A stretch of 14,974 bases of DNA. Source: Pseudomonadota bacterium. Lineage in GTDB: Bacteria > Pseudomonadota > Alphaproteobacteria > Rhizobiales > Beijerinckiaceae. Shown piece by piece: positions 1 to 7,736 of the stretch (its first letter is position 1; every line of letters begins with the position of its first letter). The notes beneath the pieces are model-generated. The model saw only the letters and a program-made list of their open reading frames with translations, made no database searches and had not been told where the DNA came from. The stretch is taken from positions 1 through 14,974 of the forward strand of contig JAEWKP010000059.1 in the NCBI GenBank assembly GCA_023393655.1, in the 5' to 3' direction. Both the position numbers and the translations under genes were made by a program.

Positions 1-532
1 CCAGCACGTCGAGATCGGGCTCGTCCGCCAGCATCTCGCGGGCGACCGTGCCTTGCCCGGCCATCACGGCGGCGTCGTCGTAGGGGTGGACGAAGGTGAG
101 CTGTTCGGCTCCGGCGAGTTCGTGCGCCTTGTGTCCGGATTCGGACAGCGTCTCGCCATGCAGCACGACGCGGGCGCCATGGGCCCGGGTGTTCTCGACC
201 TTCACCAGCGGCGTCGTCTCCGGCATCACGATCGTCGCGGGCGTGCTGAAGCGCCTGGCATGATAGGCGACGGCCTGGGCATGATTGCCGGCAGACATCG
301 CGATGACCCCGCGCGCCCGCTCGGCGTCGCTCAGCGAGAGCAGCTTGTTGACCGCGCCGCGCTCCTTGAAGGAGGCGGTCGCCTGCATGTTCTCGTGCTT
401 CACCAGCACGGTCGCGCCGGTGAGCTCCGACAGGCGCGGTGCTGGCACCAGAGGCGTGCGCAGCACATGCCCGGCGATCCGCCCGGCGGCTGCGTCGATA
501 TCCTCGGGGGTGATCGCGAAGCTCTCGCTCAT
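1..532 (-). CDS. ilvA: Threonine ammonia-lyase (threonine deaminase), N-terminal part, cut by window edge
   Basis: This is a fold-type II PLP enzyme that deaminates threonine (and often serine) to 2-oxobutyrate, feeding isoleucine synthesis or catabolism in the cytosol. I translated the minus strand from the ATG at 530-532 and see 177 residues. The N-terminal motif ASFKERGA carries the PLP Schiff-base lysine (K56), and SAGNHAQ (residues 80-86) is the phosphate-binding asparagine loop of this family. Full-length members are about 320-420 residues, so the C-terminal half, including any ACT regulatory domain, lies outside the window; biosynthetic and catabolic forms cannot be told apart. The start lies 43 bp downstream of the permease gene stop on the same strand, so co-transcription is likely. 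The family is certain; the ilvA symbol is less so (tdcB-type naming is possible). Confidence 0.9.
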   Translation of the reverse strand, partial: MSESFAITPEDIDAAAGRIAGHVLRTPLVPAPRLSELTGATVLVKHENMQATASFKERGAVNKLLSLSDAERARGVIAMSAGNHAQAVAYHARRFSTPATIVMPETTPLVKVENTRAHGARVVLHGETLSESGHKAHELAGAEQLTFVHPYDDAAVMAGQGTVAREMLADEPDLDVL

Positions 533-575
533 GCTCGGGTCTCGTTTCCAGTCGGCGGGCGCGAAGGAGAGGGCC

Positions 576-1916
576 TCACACCCGCCGCGGCGTCAATTCA
601 CCGTCGCCGAAAAAGCCGCCGGGCCGCCAGATCAGCACGATGGCAAGCAGGCAATAGACGGCGAGGTCGCGCTGCTCGATCGGCAGGGTCGCCGACCAGA
701 CCGCCTCGAAGGCGGCGATGCAGAGCCCGCCGCGCGCCGCCCCACTGACCGAGCCGATGCCGCCGAGGATCGCCGCAACGAGAGCCTTCAGACCGAGCGA
801 GAACCCGCCGGCGAAGCCCATGCCGCCATAGATCGCGGTGACGATGACGCCGGCGATGCCGCAGCAGGCGCAGGCGATGATGACGGCGACGTCATGGACC
901 GCACGGGCATCGACGCCGAACAGGGCGGCGGTCTTCGCATCGTCCGATACGGCCCGCCAGGCGCGACCATAGGCCGTACGGCGGATCAGCAGGACGACGC
1001 CGAGCGTGGCACCAAGCCCGATGGCGGCGAGGGCGAGGGCGAGCGGATTCAGCGTGACCACGAAATCGCCGGCATGCGCCAGCGCGATCGGCGTGTTGAA
1101 CACCGGCGGCAGCCAGCGCAGTTCAGGCCCCTGCGCCAGCCGGAGATATTCGGACATGGCGATGGCGAGCCCGATCGTGGCGATCAGCATCTGCTGGCCG
1201 GTGGCGCGTTCGAGATGGCGCAGCACGAAGCGGCCCATGGCGAAGCCGTGCAGGGCGCAGACGGCGACTGCGACGGCAAAGGCGACGACAAGGCCCGAGA
1301 TGGGCGTCGAGATCGCAAGCGAGAGCAATAGCGCGACCCCGACGACGGAGGCGAGTGCGCCGAGCGCAGCGAATTCGCCGAAGCTCAGGATGATCCGCCC
1401 GGTCAGGCCGTAGACCAGGGCATAGGCCGCCGCGAGCATGCCATAGATCGCGGCAGAGGGCAGGGCGCTCAGACCCTGCTGCAGGCCATAGGCGAGACTG
1501 GCGGGGATCGCGGGCAGCGTCTCGGCGGCGGGTTCGGCCGGGTCCGGCGGCGGCGAGGCCCGATCCTCCAGGTAGAAGCGTCGCAGCAGATAGAAGCTCG
1601 CATCGGCCATCGGCCGTCCATCGGAAGCGATGCCGACAAGCGCGCCGCGGCTAGGCCCGCTGCCCTCGCCGGCGAAGAGGCAATCGATGCTGCGATGACG
1701 CGAGAGGCCGTCGCCGAGTTCGACCCGGTAGAACAGCCGCAGCGTCCGCGGCACTGGACCGTTGGTGGTCCGTTCGATCTCGATGCGGGCGTTCGGCGGA
1801 TTGAGTGGCGGGATCGCCTGCCGGCAGAGTCGCATCTGGTCGGTGTCGAAATCGCTGCCGCAGCCCGCGAGGGCGAGCGTGACGACGGCCAGAATCGACA
1901 GGAGGAGCGGGCGCAT
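576..1916 (-). CDS. LivH-type branched-chain amino-acid ABC transporter permease with lipoprotein-like N-terminal domain
   Basis: The product is 446 residues, well above the ~290-310 of a normal LivH permease. From about residue 135 on it is a LivH-type inner-membrane permease: a hydrophobic core, an AIYGMLAAAYALVYG helix, and near the C-terminus the coupling motif GLKALVAAILGGIGSVSGA that contacts the ATPase. The first ~130 residues differ: a short signal with lipobox LAGC (Cys19), then about 110 polar residues ending in a proline-rich linker (SPPPDPAEP). I chose the ATG at 1914-1916 because translation from there begins directly with this signal; the longer reading frame to 2033 runs into the 1950-2085 repeat. 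No LivM, LivG, LivF or binding protein is in the window, so its partners are unknown. It lies 43 bp upstream of the threonine deaminase gene, which fits an amino-acid theme. Substrate is inferred from family only. Confidence 0.82.
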   Translation of the reverse strand: MRPLLLSILAVVTLALAGCGSDFDTDQMRLCRQAIPPLNPPNARIEIERTTNGPVPRTLRLFYRVELGDGLSRHRSIDCLFAGEGSGPSRGALVGIASDGRPMADASFYLLRRFYLEDRASPPPDPAEPAAETLPAIPASLAYGLQQGLSALPSAAIYGMLAAAYALVYGLTGRIILSFGEFAALGALASVVGVALLLSLAISTPISGLVVAFAVAVAVCALHGFAMGRFVLRHLERATGQQMLIATIGLAIAMSEYLRLAQGPELRWLPPVFNTPIALAHAGDFVVTLNPLALALAAIGLGATLGVVLLIRRTAYGRAWRAVSDDAKTAALFGVDARAVHDVAVIIACACCGIAGVIVTAIYGGMGFAGGFSLGLKALVAAILGGIGSVSGAARGGLCIAAFEAVWSATLPIEQRDLAVYCLLAIVLIWRPGGFFGDGELTPRRV

Positions 1917-1949
1917 GCTGGCGCCACGGTAGCGCTTGCGGGGCAAGGG

Positions 1950-2085
1950 TGTCATCCCGTGCGCGGTGCAGCGCGAAGCGGTGCTCCGCAGACACGGGAC
2001 CGTAGGCAGAAAGAGGCGCCCCTTCCGGGGCACGATCCCGCATCTGCGCAGCGGCGCTGCGTGCCGCAGAGCGTGCGGGATGACA
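1950..2085. repeat. Palindromic intergenic element, copy 1 (REP-doublet/MITE-like)
   Basis: A 136-bp unit bounded by perfect terminal inverted repeats TGTCATCCCG / CGGGATGACA. It holds two hairpin arms: the left closes with TCCCGTG/CACGGGA, the right with ATCCCGCA/TGCGGGAT enclosing GCAGC-GGC-GCTGC. The first 53 bp are identical to copy 2 at 2491-2624, and the last ~46 bp differ at one position; only the central ~30 bp diverge. It sits between the YqeY-like gene stop and the permease start. No open reading frame or transposase is inside. Two-hairpin intergenic repeats of this look are common in Hyphomicrobiales genomes; naming of this particular family is not possible here. Confidence 0.88.
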
Positions 2086-2087
2086 CG

Positions 2088-2459
2088 CTAGCTCGAGCCG
2101 TGCGAGTTGAGGTAGCGGCTCAGTGTCTCAATCTCGTCCGTCAGCTCCTGCGCCTTGTCGTCTCGCCCCAGGTGCCGATAGTCCGCTGCCGCATCGTTGC
2201 GGACCCGAATTTCGGCCTCGACCACCTCGCGAATGTCGTCGCGGCTCAGCGCCCGGCGCGGAACCTCGACGGCGCTGTCGCCGAAGGCATGGAAGACATA
2301 TGTGTCATGCCGGTCCCCGACGGGAACGGCCTGCGCATTGTCGATCGCGGAGATCAAGCCGCGCAGGGTCGTCATCTCGGCGGCTTTCCGCTCACGCATC
2401 GCCGCCCGCAGGTCGGCTTTCAGCATGGCCAGGAAGCTCTGGCTTTCATCCGTCGTCAT
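2088..2459 (-). CDS. Short GatB/YqeY-domain protein
   Basis: A 123-residue cytosolic protein resembling the N-terminal helical part of YqeY. The segment LKADLRAAMRERKAAEMTTL (residues 13-32), followed by a LIS-AIDNAQA helix, matches the family opening, and the terminal helix with ELTDEIETLSRYL (105-117) matches the E-x-E-x-L-x-x-YL end of that subdomain. Canonical YqeY is about 150 residues; the C-terminal three-helix part related to the tRNA-binding tail of GatB is absent here. Short forms of this kind do exist, so truncation is not proven, but the stop codon (2088-2090) lies only 2 bp from repeat copy 1. Function is unknown; a role linked to amidotransferase or tRNA is only suggested by the domain name. 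It lies between two copies of the same repeat, on the same strand as hemB and the permease. Confidence 0.75.
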   Translation of the reverse strand: MTTDESQSFLAMLKADLRAAMRERKAAEMTTLRGLISAIDNAQAVPVGDRHDTYVFHAFGDSAVEVPRRALSRDDIREVVEAEIRVRNDAAADYRHLGRDDKAQELTDEIETLSRYLNSHGSS

Positions 2460-2490
2460 GGCGCAACCGTAGATGTTCTTTCGAGCGCGC

Positions 2491-2624
2491 TGTCATCCCG
2501 TGCGCGGTGCAGCGCGAAGCGGTGCTCCGCAGACACGGGACCGCATGACGAGAAGGCGCCTTTCCGGAGCGCGGTCCCGCATCTGCACAGCGGCGCTGCG
2601 TGCCGCAGAGCGTGCGGGATGACA
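2491..2624. repeat. Palindromic intergenic element, copy 2 (REP-doublet/MITE-like)
   Basis: A 134-bp second copy of the element at 1950-2085, in the same orientation, with the same terminal inverted repeats and the same two-arm hairpin layout. The 5' 53 bp are identical to copy 1; the middle (about 2544-2575) is diverged. It fills most of the gap between the hemB stop (2641) and the YqeY-like gene start (2459), so hemB transcripts would run into its hairpins. It may act as a transcription or mRNA-stability barrier, which is inference. The two copies bracket the YqeY-like gene as direct repeats about 540 bp apart. Confidence 0.88.
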
Positions 2625-2640
2625 CCCTTATGCGATACCG

Positions 2641-3690
<1,050 letters not shown>

Positions 3691-3761
3691 GGCAATTGCC
3701 TCAAGCGATGAACGGAACAGGCGCGGCGTTCGTCATGCGGGCGAGACCGGCCGATGCTCTC

Positions 3762-3783
3762 CTTATCACATCGGAACGATTCC
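3762..3783 (-). promoter_or_regulatory. Candidate hemB promoter element with GGAACGATTCC inverted repeat
   Basis: Read on the minus strand, TGTGATAAG (GATAAG at 3762-3767) looks like an extended -10 element about 72 bp before the hemB start. Immediately upstream lies the perfect inverted repeat GGAA-CGA-TTCC (3773-3783), which would fall in the -10/-35 spacer. The GAA-N3-TTC core resembles the iron-control element bound by Irr in Hyphomicrobiales, whose consensus flanks (TTTA/TAAA) are only partly kept here. Iron/Irr control of hemB is known in Bradyrhizobium; applying it here is inference. No good -35 hexamer is visible. Confidence 0.35.
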
Positions 3784-3858
3784 AAAACAGGGCGCATGGT
3801 CGCAAGTTTGCCGGCATCGCCCCTGTCATGGCCGCCCGCTGCCCGCCGATCCGTCGCG

Positions 3859-3887
3859 TTGACAAGCTTTGCCTCGCCTTCCAGAAC
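3859..3887 (+). promoter_or_regulatory. Candidate promoter for the 3-hydroxyisobutyryl-CoA hydrolase gene
   Basis: A perfect -35 hexamer TTGACA (3859-3864) is followed after 17 bp by CAGAAC (3882-3887), a weak -10. Transcription would begin near 3894, about 20 nt before the ATG at 3915. The strong -35 with a loose -10 is common for alphaproteobacterial housekeeping promoters. Evidence is positional and consensus-based only. Confidence 0.4.
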
Positions 3888-3914
3888 CGCAGCCCATCGA
3901 AGCGGGATCGGACC

Positions 3915-4970
3915 ATGATTCAGGATCGCGAGATCATCTGCGAGATTCGCGGCACTGCGGGCGTCGTCGTGCTCAACCGGCCGAAGGCGCTGAACGCGCT
4001 GAGCCTCGGCATGGTCCGCGAGCTCGCGCGTGCGCTCGACGCCTGGGAGCACGATCCGCAGGTCGCGCGTGTCGTCGTCATCAGCACCAGCGAGAAGGCC
4101 TTCTCGGCCGGTGGCGATATCCGCTGGCTGCATAATTGCGGCAAGGCCGGGCGGCATGACGAGATGCTCGCCTTCTGGGGCGAGGAATACATCCTCAACC
4201 ACCGCATCAAGACCTATCCCAAGCCCTATGTCGCGCTGATCGACGGCATCGTCATGGGCGGCGGCGTCGGCATATCCTTGCATGGCAGCCACCGTATCGC
4301 CGGCGACCGTTATCTCTTCGCCATGCCGGAGGTCGGCATCGGCTTCTTCCCCGATGTCGGCGCGACCTATGCGCTGCCGCGCCTGAAAGGCGGCTTCGGC
4401 AGCTTCCTGGCCCTGACCGGCGAGCGCGTCGGCGCGGCCGATGCGACTTCGTCCGGGTTGGCGACCCATGGCGTGCCCAGCGAGCGGATGGCGGAACTCG
4501 CGGATGCGCTGACCCGGCCGGGCTCGGTCGACGACATTCTCGCCGGCTTCGCGCTCCAGCGCGGGCCCGGCCCCTTGCATGGCGAGCGGGCGATGATGGC
4601 CGAGGCCTTCACCGCGGCGACTTTGCCGGAGGTGATCCAGCGCCTGCGCCAGGCTGCCGAAAACGGCAGTGCCTTTGCCGGCAAGCTGCTGCAGACCATC
4701 GCGGTCAAATCGCCGACCAGCGTGGCCATCGCCTTTGAGCAGATGCGCCGCGGCGGCGGCCTCGACTTCGCGGAAGCGATGCGCACCGAATACCGCATCG
4801 TCTCGCGCATCGCCCGCGGCCATGATTTCTATGAGGGCGTGCGCGCCGTGGTGATCGACAAGGATCAGGCGCCACGCTGGCAGCCGTCGACGCTCGATGC
4901 GGTCGATCCGGCTGCTATCGCTGCCTATTTCGCGCCGCTCGGTGTCGACGAACTGAAGCTGGAGGGTTGA
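3915..4970 (+). CDS. 3-hydroxyisobutyryl-CoA hydrolase (enoyl-CoA hydratase/isomerase family)
   Basis: A 351-residue crotonase-fold enzyme. It hydrolyses 3-hydroxyisobutyryl-CoA in valine degradation, freeing CoA and 3-hydroxyisobutyrate. The longer length (ordinary enoyl-CoA hydratases are ~260) and the HIBCH-type signatures separate it from hydratases: FSAGGDIRWL (63-72), YPKPYVALIDGIVMGGGVG (101-119, oxyanion-hole glycines), AMPEVGIGFFPDVGATY (136-152, acidic catalytic positions E139 and D147), KSPTSV (265-270), and the C-terminal DFYEGVRAVVIDKDQAPRW (304-322). The open frame extends upstream to 3510, but that part overlaps hemB on the other strand and has no family similarity; the ATG at 3915 starts right before the crotonase domain. 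The stop (4968-4970) abuts the next gene. A related acyl-CoA substrate cannot be excluded. Confidence 0.9.
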   Translation: MIQDREIICEIRGTAGVVVLNRPKALNALSLGMVRELARALDAWEHDPQVARVVVISTSEKAFSAGGDIRWLHNCGKAGRHDEMLAFWGEEYILNHRIKTYPKPYVALIDGIVMGGGVGISLHGSHRIAGDRYLFAMPEVGIGFFPDVGATYALPRLKGGFGSFLALTGERVGAADATSSGLATHGVPSERMAELADALTRPGSVDDILAGFALQRGPGPLHGERAMMAEAFTAATLPEVIQRLRQAAENGSAFAGKLLQTIAVKSPTSVAIAFEQMRRGGGLDFAEAMRTEYRIVSRIARGHDFYEGVRAVVIDKDQAPRWQPSTLDAVDPAAIAAYFAPLGVDELKLEG

Positions 4971-4972
4971 GC

Positions 4973-5413
4973 TTGAGCTTGGGCGGAGACGGCGAGGCCC
5001 TGCGCGGCGCCCGGACGGGCGAGGTCGAGGGCAAGCAGGCGAGCCGGTGGCGGCTTGTCCTCGTCTGGTTCCTGCGCCTGCTCTCGGCCTTCTGGCTCGC
5101 CAAGGGACTGACCGCCTGGGCCGTGATCTTCGGTCTGCCTGGAAACCCGCAACCGCCCTTCGAGAACCGCCTGCTGAGCTATCAGGCGATTATCGTCTAT
5201 TTCGCGGTGATCGACCTCGTTGCCGCCGTCGGCCTGTGGCTGACCTCGACCTGGGGCGGCGTGCTCTGGCTGCTGGCCGCGATCAGCCAGATGCTGCTGG
5301 GCTTCCTCTTCCCCCGCTTCGTGCCGATGACGGCCTGGCTCGTCGGCCTCTATATCGGGCTGATCGCCGTCTACTTCCTGGCGACCTGGGCGGCCGAGAA
5401 CGAGGCGGAATAG
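4973..5413 (+). CDS. Four-helix inner-membrane protein, DUF6163-like
   Basis: About 146 residues, with four predicted membrane helices: around RLVLVWFLRLLSAFWLAKGL, YQAIIVYFAVIDLVAAVGLW, GVLWLLAAISQMLLGFLF, and WLVGLYIGLIAVYFLATW. The N-terminal ~25 residues are polar and the C-terminus (ENEAE) is acidic. It resembles the small DUF6163 membrane family that I recall next to ldtR in Hyphomicrobiales; function is unknown. There is no ATG. TTG codons occur at 4967, 4973 and 4979; I chose 4973 because GGAGGG at 4961-4966 then has proper spacing (about 6-7 nt), whereas it abuts 4967 directly. The ribosome site lies inside the last codons of the hydrolase gene, so the two are very likely translationally coupled, although their functions are not obviously related. 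Confidence 0.75.
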   Translation: MSLGGDGEALRGARTGEVEGKQASRWRLVLVWFLRLLSAFWLAKGLTAWAVIFGLPGNPQPPFENRLLSYQAIIVYFAVIDLVAAVGLWLTSTWGGVLWLLAAISQMLLGFLFPRFVPMTAWLVGLYIGLIAVYFLATWAAENEAE

Positions 5414-5477
5414 CGGGTGCCGCGGCAGCCCGGCCGGCTCGCTCGACCCCTCGATTGCGCCGAGTCATGGTAAGAAT

Positions 5478-5493
5478 CGCTTTAGCTTAAGCG
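5478..5493. promoter_or_regulatory. Inverted repeat upstream of ldtR, possible operator
   Basis: CGCTT-TAGCTT-AAGCG forms a perfect 5-bp-arm inverted repeat, with the 8-bp palindrome GCTTAAGC inside it. It sits in an unusually AT-rich stretch (about 5470-5590) of the 230-bp gap between the membrane-protein gene and ldtR. This stretch is the most likely place for the ldtR promoter. The repeat could be an autoregulatory MarR-type site or a weak terminator stem; no T-run follows. I see no convincing -35/-10 pair. Confidence 0.3.
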
Positions 5494-5643
5494 TTTCTGG
5501 CTTCACTTACGATTCACCCAAAGGGGTAAATCCCTGATTCATCCTGATATTTAAACTCGTTTTCATCCGGTCCAGCTTATGGTGTGTTTCAGAAGCGGAC
5601 CGGGAGACAAATCCTGGCCGACACACAACAGGCGGGATATACC

Positions 5644-6156
5644 ATGAAAGCGAGCGTCAAGACTTCGGATGTTGCCAAGACTGGTGATGCCGATCTCAAC
5701 GTGAAGCCTCTTTATCTTGAGTCCCTCACGCTGGTGGAGCGGCTGCATCGCCGCCTGCTCGATGTCATCAAGGATGAATTCGAGCGCCGCGGCCGTGACG
5801 ACGTCAACAGCGTGCAGGCGCTGCTGCTCTACAATATCGGCGATGCCGAGCTCTCGGCCAGCGAGCTGCGGACCCGCGGCTACTATCTCGGCTCTAACGT
5901 CTCCTACAACGTCAAGAAGCTGGTCGAGCTCGGCTATCTCCATCATGCCCGGTCGCGCATCGACCGCCGCTCGGTCCGCATCAGCCTGACCGAGAAGGGC
6001 GCCGCCGTGCACGATATCGTGAAGGGCGTCTACGACAAGCATGTCCGCACGGTCGAGCAGATCGGCGGCATCGCTGCCGACGATTTCGAGCGCATGAACA
6101 ACGCCCTGCTGCGCCTGGAGCGCTTCTGGACCGACCAGATCCGCTACAAGCTCTGA
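5644..6156 (+). CDS. ldtR: MarR-family regulator LdtR (controls L,D-transpeptidase expression)
   Basis: A 170-residue winged-helix regulator. The opening VKPLYLESLTLVERLHRRLLDVIKDEFERRG, the helix-turn-helix LSASELRTRGYYLGSNVSYNVKKLVELGYL and the wing SRIDRRSVRISLTEKG match LdtR, the MarR-type regulator described in Liberibacter asiaticus and Sinorhizobium meliloti. There it controls a neighbouring L,D-transpeptidase gene and osmotic-stress tolerance. An L,D-transpeptidase gene indeed follows 305 bp downstream on the same strand. I chose the ATG at 5644, preceded by GGCGGGAT at suitable spacing; a GTG at 5584 would add 20 residues without family similarity. As a dimeric cytosolic DNA-binding protein it probably binds the ldtP upstream region; an inverted repeat is present there (6266-6292). 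The assignment rests on sequence resemblance plus context. Confidence 0.88.
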   Translation: MKASVKTSDVAKTGDADLNVKPLYLESLTLVERLHRRLLDVIKDEFERRGRDDVNSVQALLLYNIGDAELSASELRTRGYYLGSNVSYNVKKLVELGYLHHARSRIDRRSVRISLTEKGAAVHDIVKGVYDKHVRTVEQIGGIAADDFERMNNALLRLERFWTDQIRYKL

Positions 6157-6201
6157 GATATCAGCGGCTTTCCTGCAGCCGCATCATATCCGCCTGCCGT
6201 A

Positions 6202-6230
6202 GCGCGGCCGGGACGACGTCCCGGTCGCGC
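6202..6230 (+). terminator. Strong GC hairpin after ldtR, probable terminator
   Basis: GCGCGGCCGGGAC (6202-6214), loop GAC, and GTCCCGGTCGCGC (6218-6230) pair over 13 bp with a single G-U. It starts 46 bp after the ldtR stop. Only a short T-run (TTT at 6238-6240) follows after CGGCGCG, so it is a weak intrinsic terminator by sequence, or an attenuating or mRNA-protecting hairpin. Confidence 0.5.
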
Positions 6231-6265
6231 CGGCGCGTTTCAGTCGATGCCGGGGCTCGACTGTG

Positions 6266-6292
6266 GTTTTGCTGCCATGCATGCGGCAAAAC
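6266..6292. promoter_or_regulatory. Inverted repeat upstream of ldtP, candidate LdtR operator
   Basis: Perfect 7-bp arms GTTTTGC and GCAAAAC are separated by 13 bp that themselves contain the palindrome CATGCATG. The site lies about 170 bp before the ldtP start, upstream of the putative -10 region. The size fits a dimeric MarR-family site, but no match to a published LdtR motif can be claimed from memory. Confidence 0.35.
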
Positions 6293-6461
6293 GTGGCCAT
6301 GCCCTAAAATCGCCTCTGTCATCACGCCTCGTTAACTGTGCTAGGACACCGTCGATCGCCGAGAGGTCGCCCGTCGCACCATTGCGTCGCCAGCGTCGCC
6401 CCATCAGGCGGCGTTTTCTTGTGACCTGCGTTGCAAGCGTGAAGCCTTGAAGAGGGAAGAG

Positions 6462-7706
6462 ATGTCGCAATTGAGCCTGACCCGCCGCGAAACGGTGCTG
6501 GCCCTGCTTTCGGGCGCCGCCACGGTCGCCGCTGCACCGGCGCTCGCCCAGCAGGCCGAGTGGCGCCAGAGCTACGATGCCGGCGCGCGCAATGCCGTGG
6601 CGCGATCCTCGACGCCGATGCTGTCGGCCGAGGCCCTGCAGGCGACCGAGCAGGCGATCGTGGCCTATCGTGACCTCGCCGCGCGCGGCGGCTGGCCGCA
6701 GGTCCAGTTGCCCGATCGCATGGGCGTGGGGGCCAAGGGGCAGGGCGTCGTGGCCCTGCGTCGCCGCCTGATCATCACCGGCGATCTCGATGCCGCGGCC
6801 GGCGAAAGCAGCATCTACGATTCCTATGTCGAAGCGGGCGTGCGCCGCTTCCAGTCGCGCGTCGGCCTGTCGACGACCGGCGCGATCAACCGTGCGACCG
6901 TCGCTGCCCTCAACGTGCCGATCGACCGCCGCATCCGCCAGCTCGAGACCAATGTCGTCCGGCTGCGCAGCTGGTCCGGCAATCTCGGCGGCCGCTATGT
7001 CGTCGCCAATATTCCCGCCGCGATGGTCGAGACCGTCGAGAACGGCCATGTCGCGACGCGCCATGCGGCCGGTGTCGGCAAGATCGACCGCCAGTCGCCC
7101 TTGCTCCAGACCCGAATCCCCGAAGTCAATTTCAATCCGACCTGGACGGTTCCCGCCTCGATCATCCGCAAGGATCTGATCCCGAAGATGCGCAAGGAGC
7201 CGGGCTATCTCACCGAGAACAAGATTCGCATCATCTCGTCCAGCGGCAGCGAGATTTCGCCGGCCAGCGTGAACTGGAATTCCGACGAGGCGACGCGCTA
7301 CACTTTCCGGCAGGACCCGGGCGGCGAGTTCAACTCGCTCGGCTTCGTGCGCATCAACATTCCCAGCCCGCACGGTGTCTACATGCACGACACCCCGTCG
7401 AAGGGCATCTTCGGGGACGACTATCGCTTCGTCTCCTCGGGCTGCATGCGTGTCCAGAACGTGCGCGACTACGTCGCCTGGCTGTTGAAGAACACGCCCG
7501 GCTGGGATCGCGCCAAGATCGACGAGACGATCCAGTCCGGCCAGCGCGTCAACGCCCGCATCGCCGATCCGGTGGCCTGCTACTGGGTGTATATCACCGC
7601 CTGGGCCACGCCTGATGGTGGCGTGCAGTTCCGCGACGACATCTACAACAAGGATGGCCTCGGGCCGGCGCCCGTCGCGGCGCTGCAGGGCGATCAGGAC
7701 ATCTGA
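6462..7706 (+). CDS. ldtP: Exported L,D-transpeptidase (YkuD domain) with peptidoglycan-binding domain
   Basis: A 414-residue periplasmic enzyme that forms 3-3 peptidoglycan cross-links or attaches proteins to the wall. The N-terminus LTRRETVLALLSGAATVAAA followed by PALAQ is a Tat-like twin-arginine signal with a cleavage site near residue 29. Residues ~88-150 (GVGAKGQGVVALRRRL ... AGVRRFQSRVGLSTTGAI) form a PG_binding_1 domain. The YkuD domain follows (~178-380), with the catalytic set H309 in YMHDTPSK and C328 in SSGCMRV. I chose the ATG at 6462 behind GAGGGAAG; a TTG at 6447 would add five residues. Its position behind ldtR matches the regulator-target pair known as LdtR/LdtP. A strong terminator follows at 7737. 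The enzymatic family is certain; the ldtP symbol rests on context. Confidence 0.92.
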   Translation: MSQLSLTRRETVLALLSGAATVAAAPALAQQAEWRQSYDAGARNAVARSSTPMLSAEALQATEQAIVAYRDLAARGGWPQVQLPDRMGVGAKGQGVVALRRRLIITGDLDAAAGESSIYDSYVEAGVRRFQSRVGLSTTGAINRATVAALNVPIDRRIRQLETNVVRLRSWSGNLGGRYVVANIPAAMVETVENGHVATRHAAGVGKIDRQSPLLQTRIPEVNFNPTWTVPASIIRKDLIPKMRKEPGYLTENKIRIISSSGSEISPASVNWNSDEATRYTFRQDPGGEFNSLGFVRINIPSPHGVYMHDTPSKGIFGDDYRFVSSGCMRVQNVRDYVAWLLKNTPGWDRAKIDETIQSGQRVNARIADPVACYWVYITAWATPDGGVQFRDDIYNKDGLGPAPVAALQGDQDI

Positions 7707-7736
7707 CGCGCGGCCTTCCCCGCTTCTTCCATCGAG

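Larger units (their letters stand above)
6157..6461 (+). other. Intergenic region between ldtR and ldtP
   Basis: A 305-bp non-coding stretch. It contains a long GC hairpin close behind ldtR (6202-6230) and a separate inverted repeat with T/A-rich arms (6266-6292). Around 6329-6351 is an AT-richer segment with TTAACTGTGCTAGGAC, whose TGTGCTAGGA part looks like an extended -10 element for ldtP. The Shine-Dalgarno GAGGGA (6452-6457) lies at its end. I see no gene in it on either strand. Confidence 0.6.

Noticed and set aside
285..1331. 348-codon plus-strand frame over the deaminase and permease genes
   Set aside because: Shadow frame; both minus-strand products have clear family motifs across the same bases.
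1917..2033. Upstream extension of the permease to an ATG at 2033
   Set aside because: The added 39 residues are encoded largely by the 1950-2085 repeat and lie before a good lipoprotein signal start.
1950..2624. CRISPR array from the two repeats
   Set aside because: Only two ~135-bp palindromic copies with a gene between them; no short regular repeats or spacers.
5415..5431. GGGTGCCGCGGCAGCCC hairpin after the DUF6163-like gene as a terminator
   Set aside because: Short imperfect stem with no T-run, so not listed as a feature.
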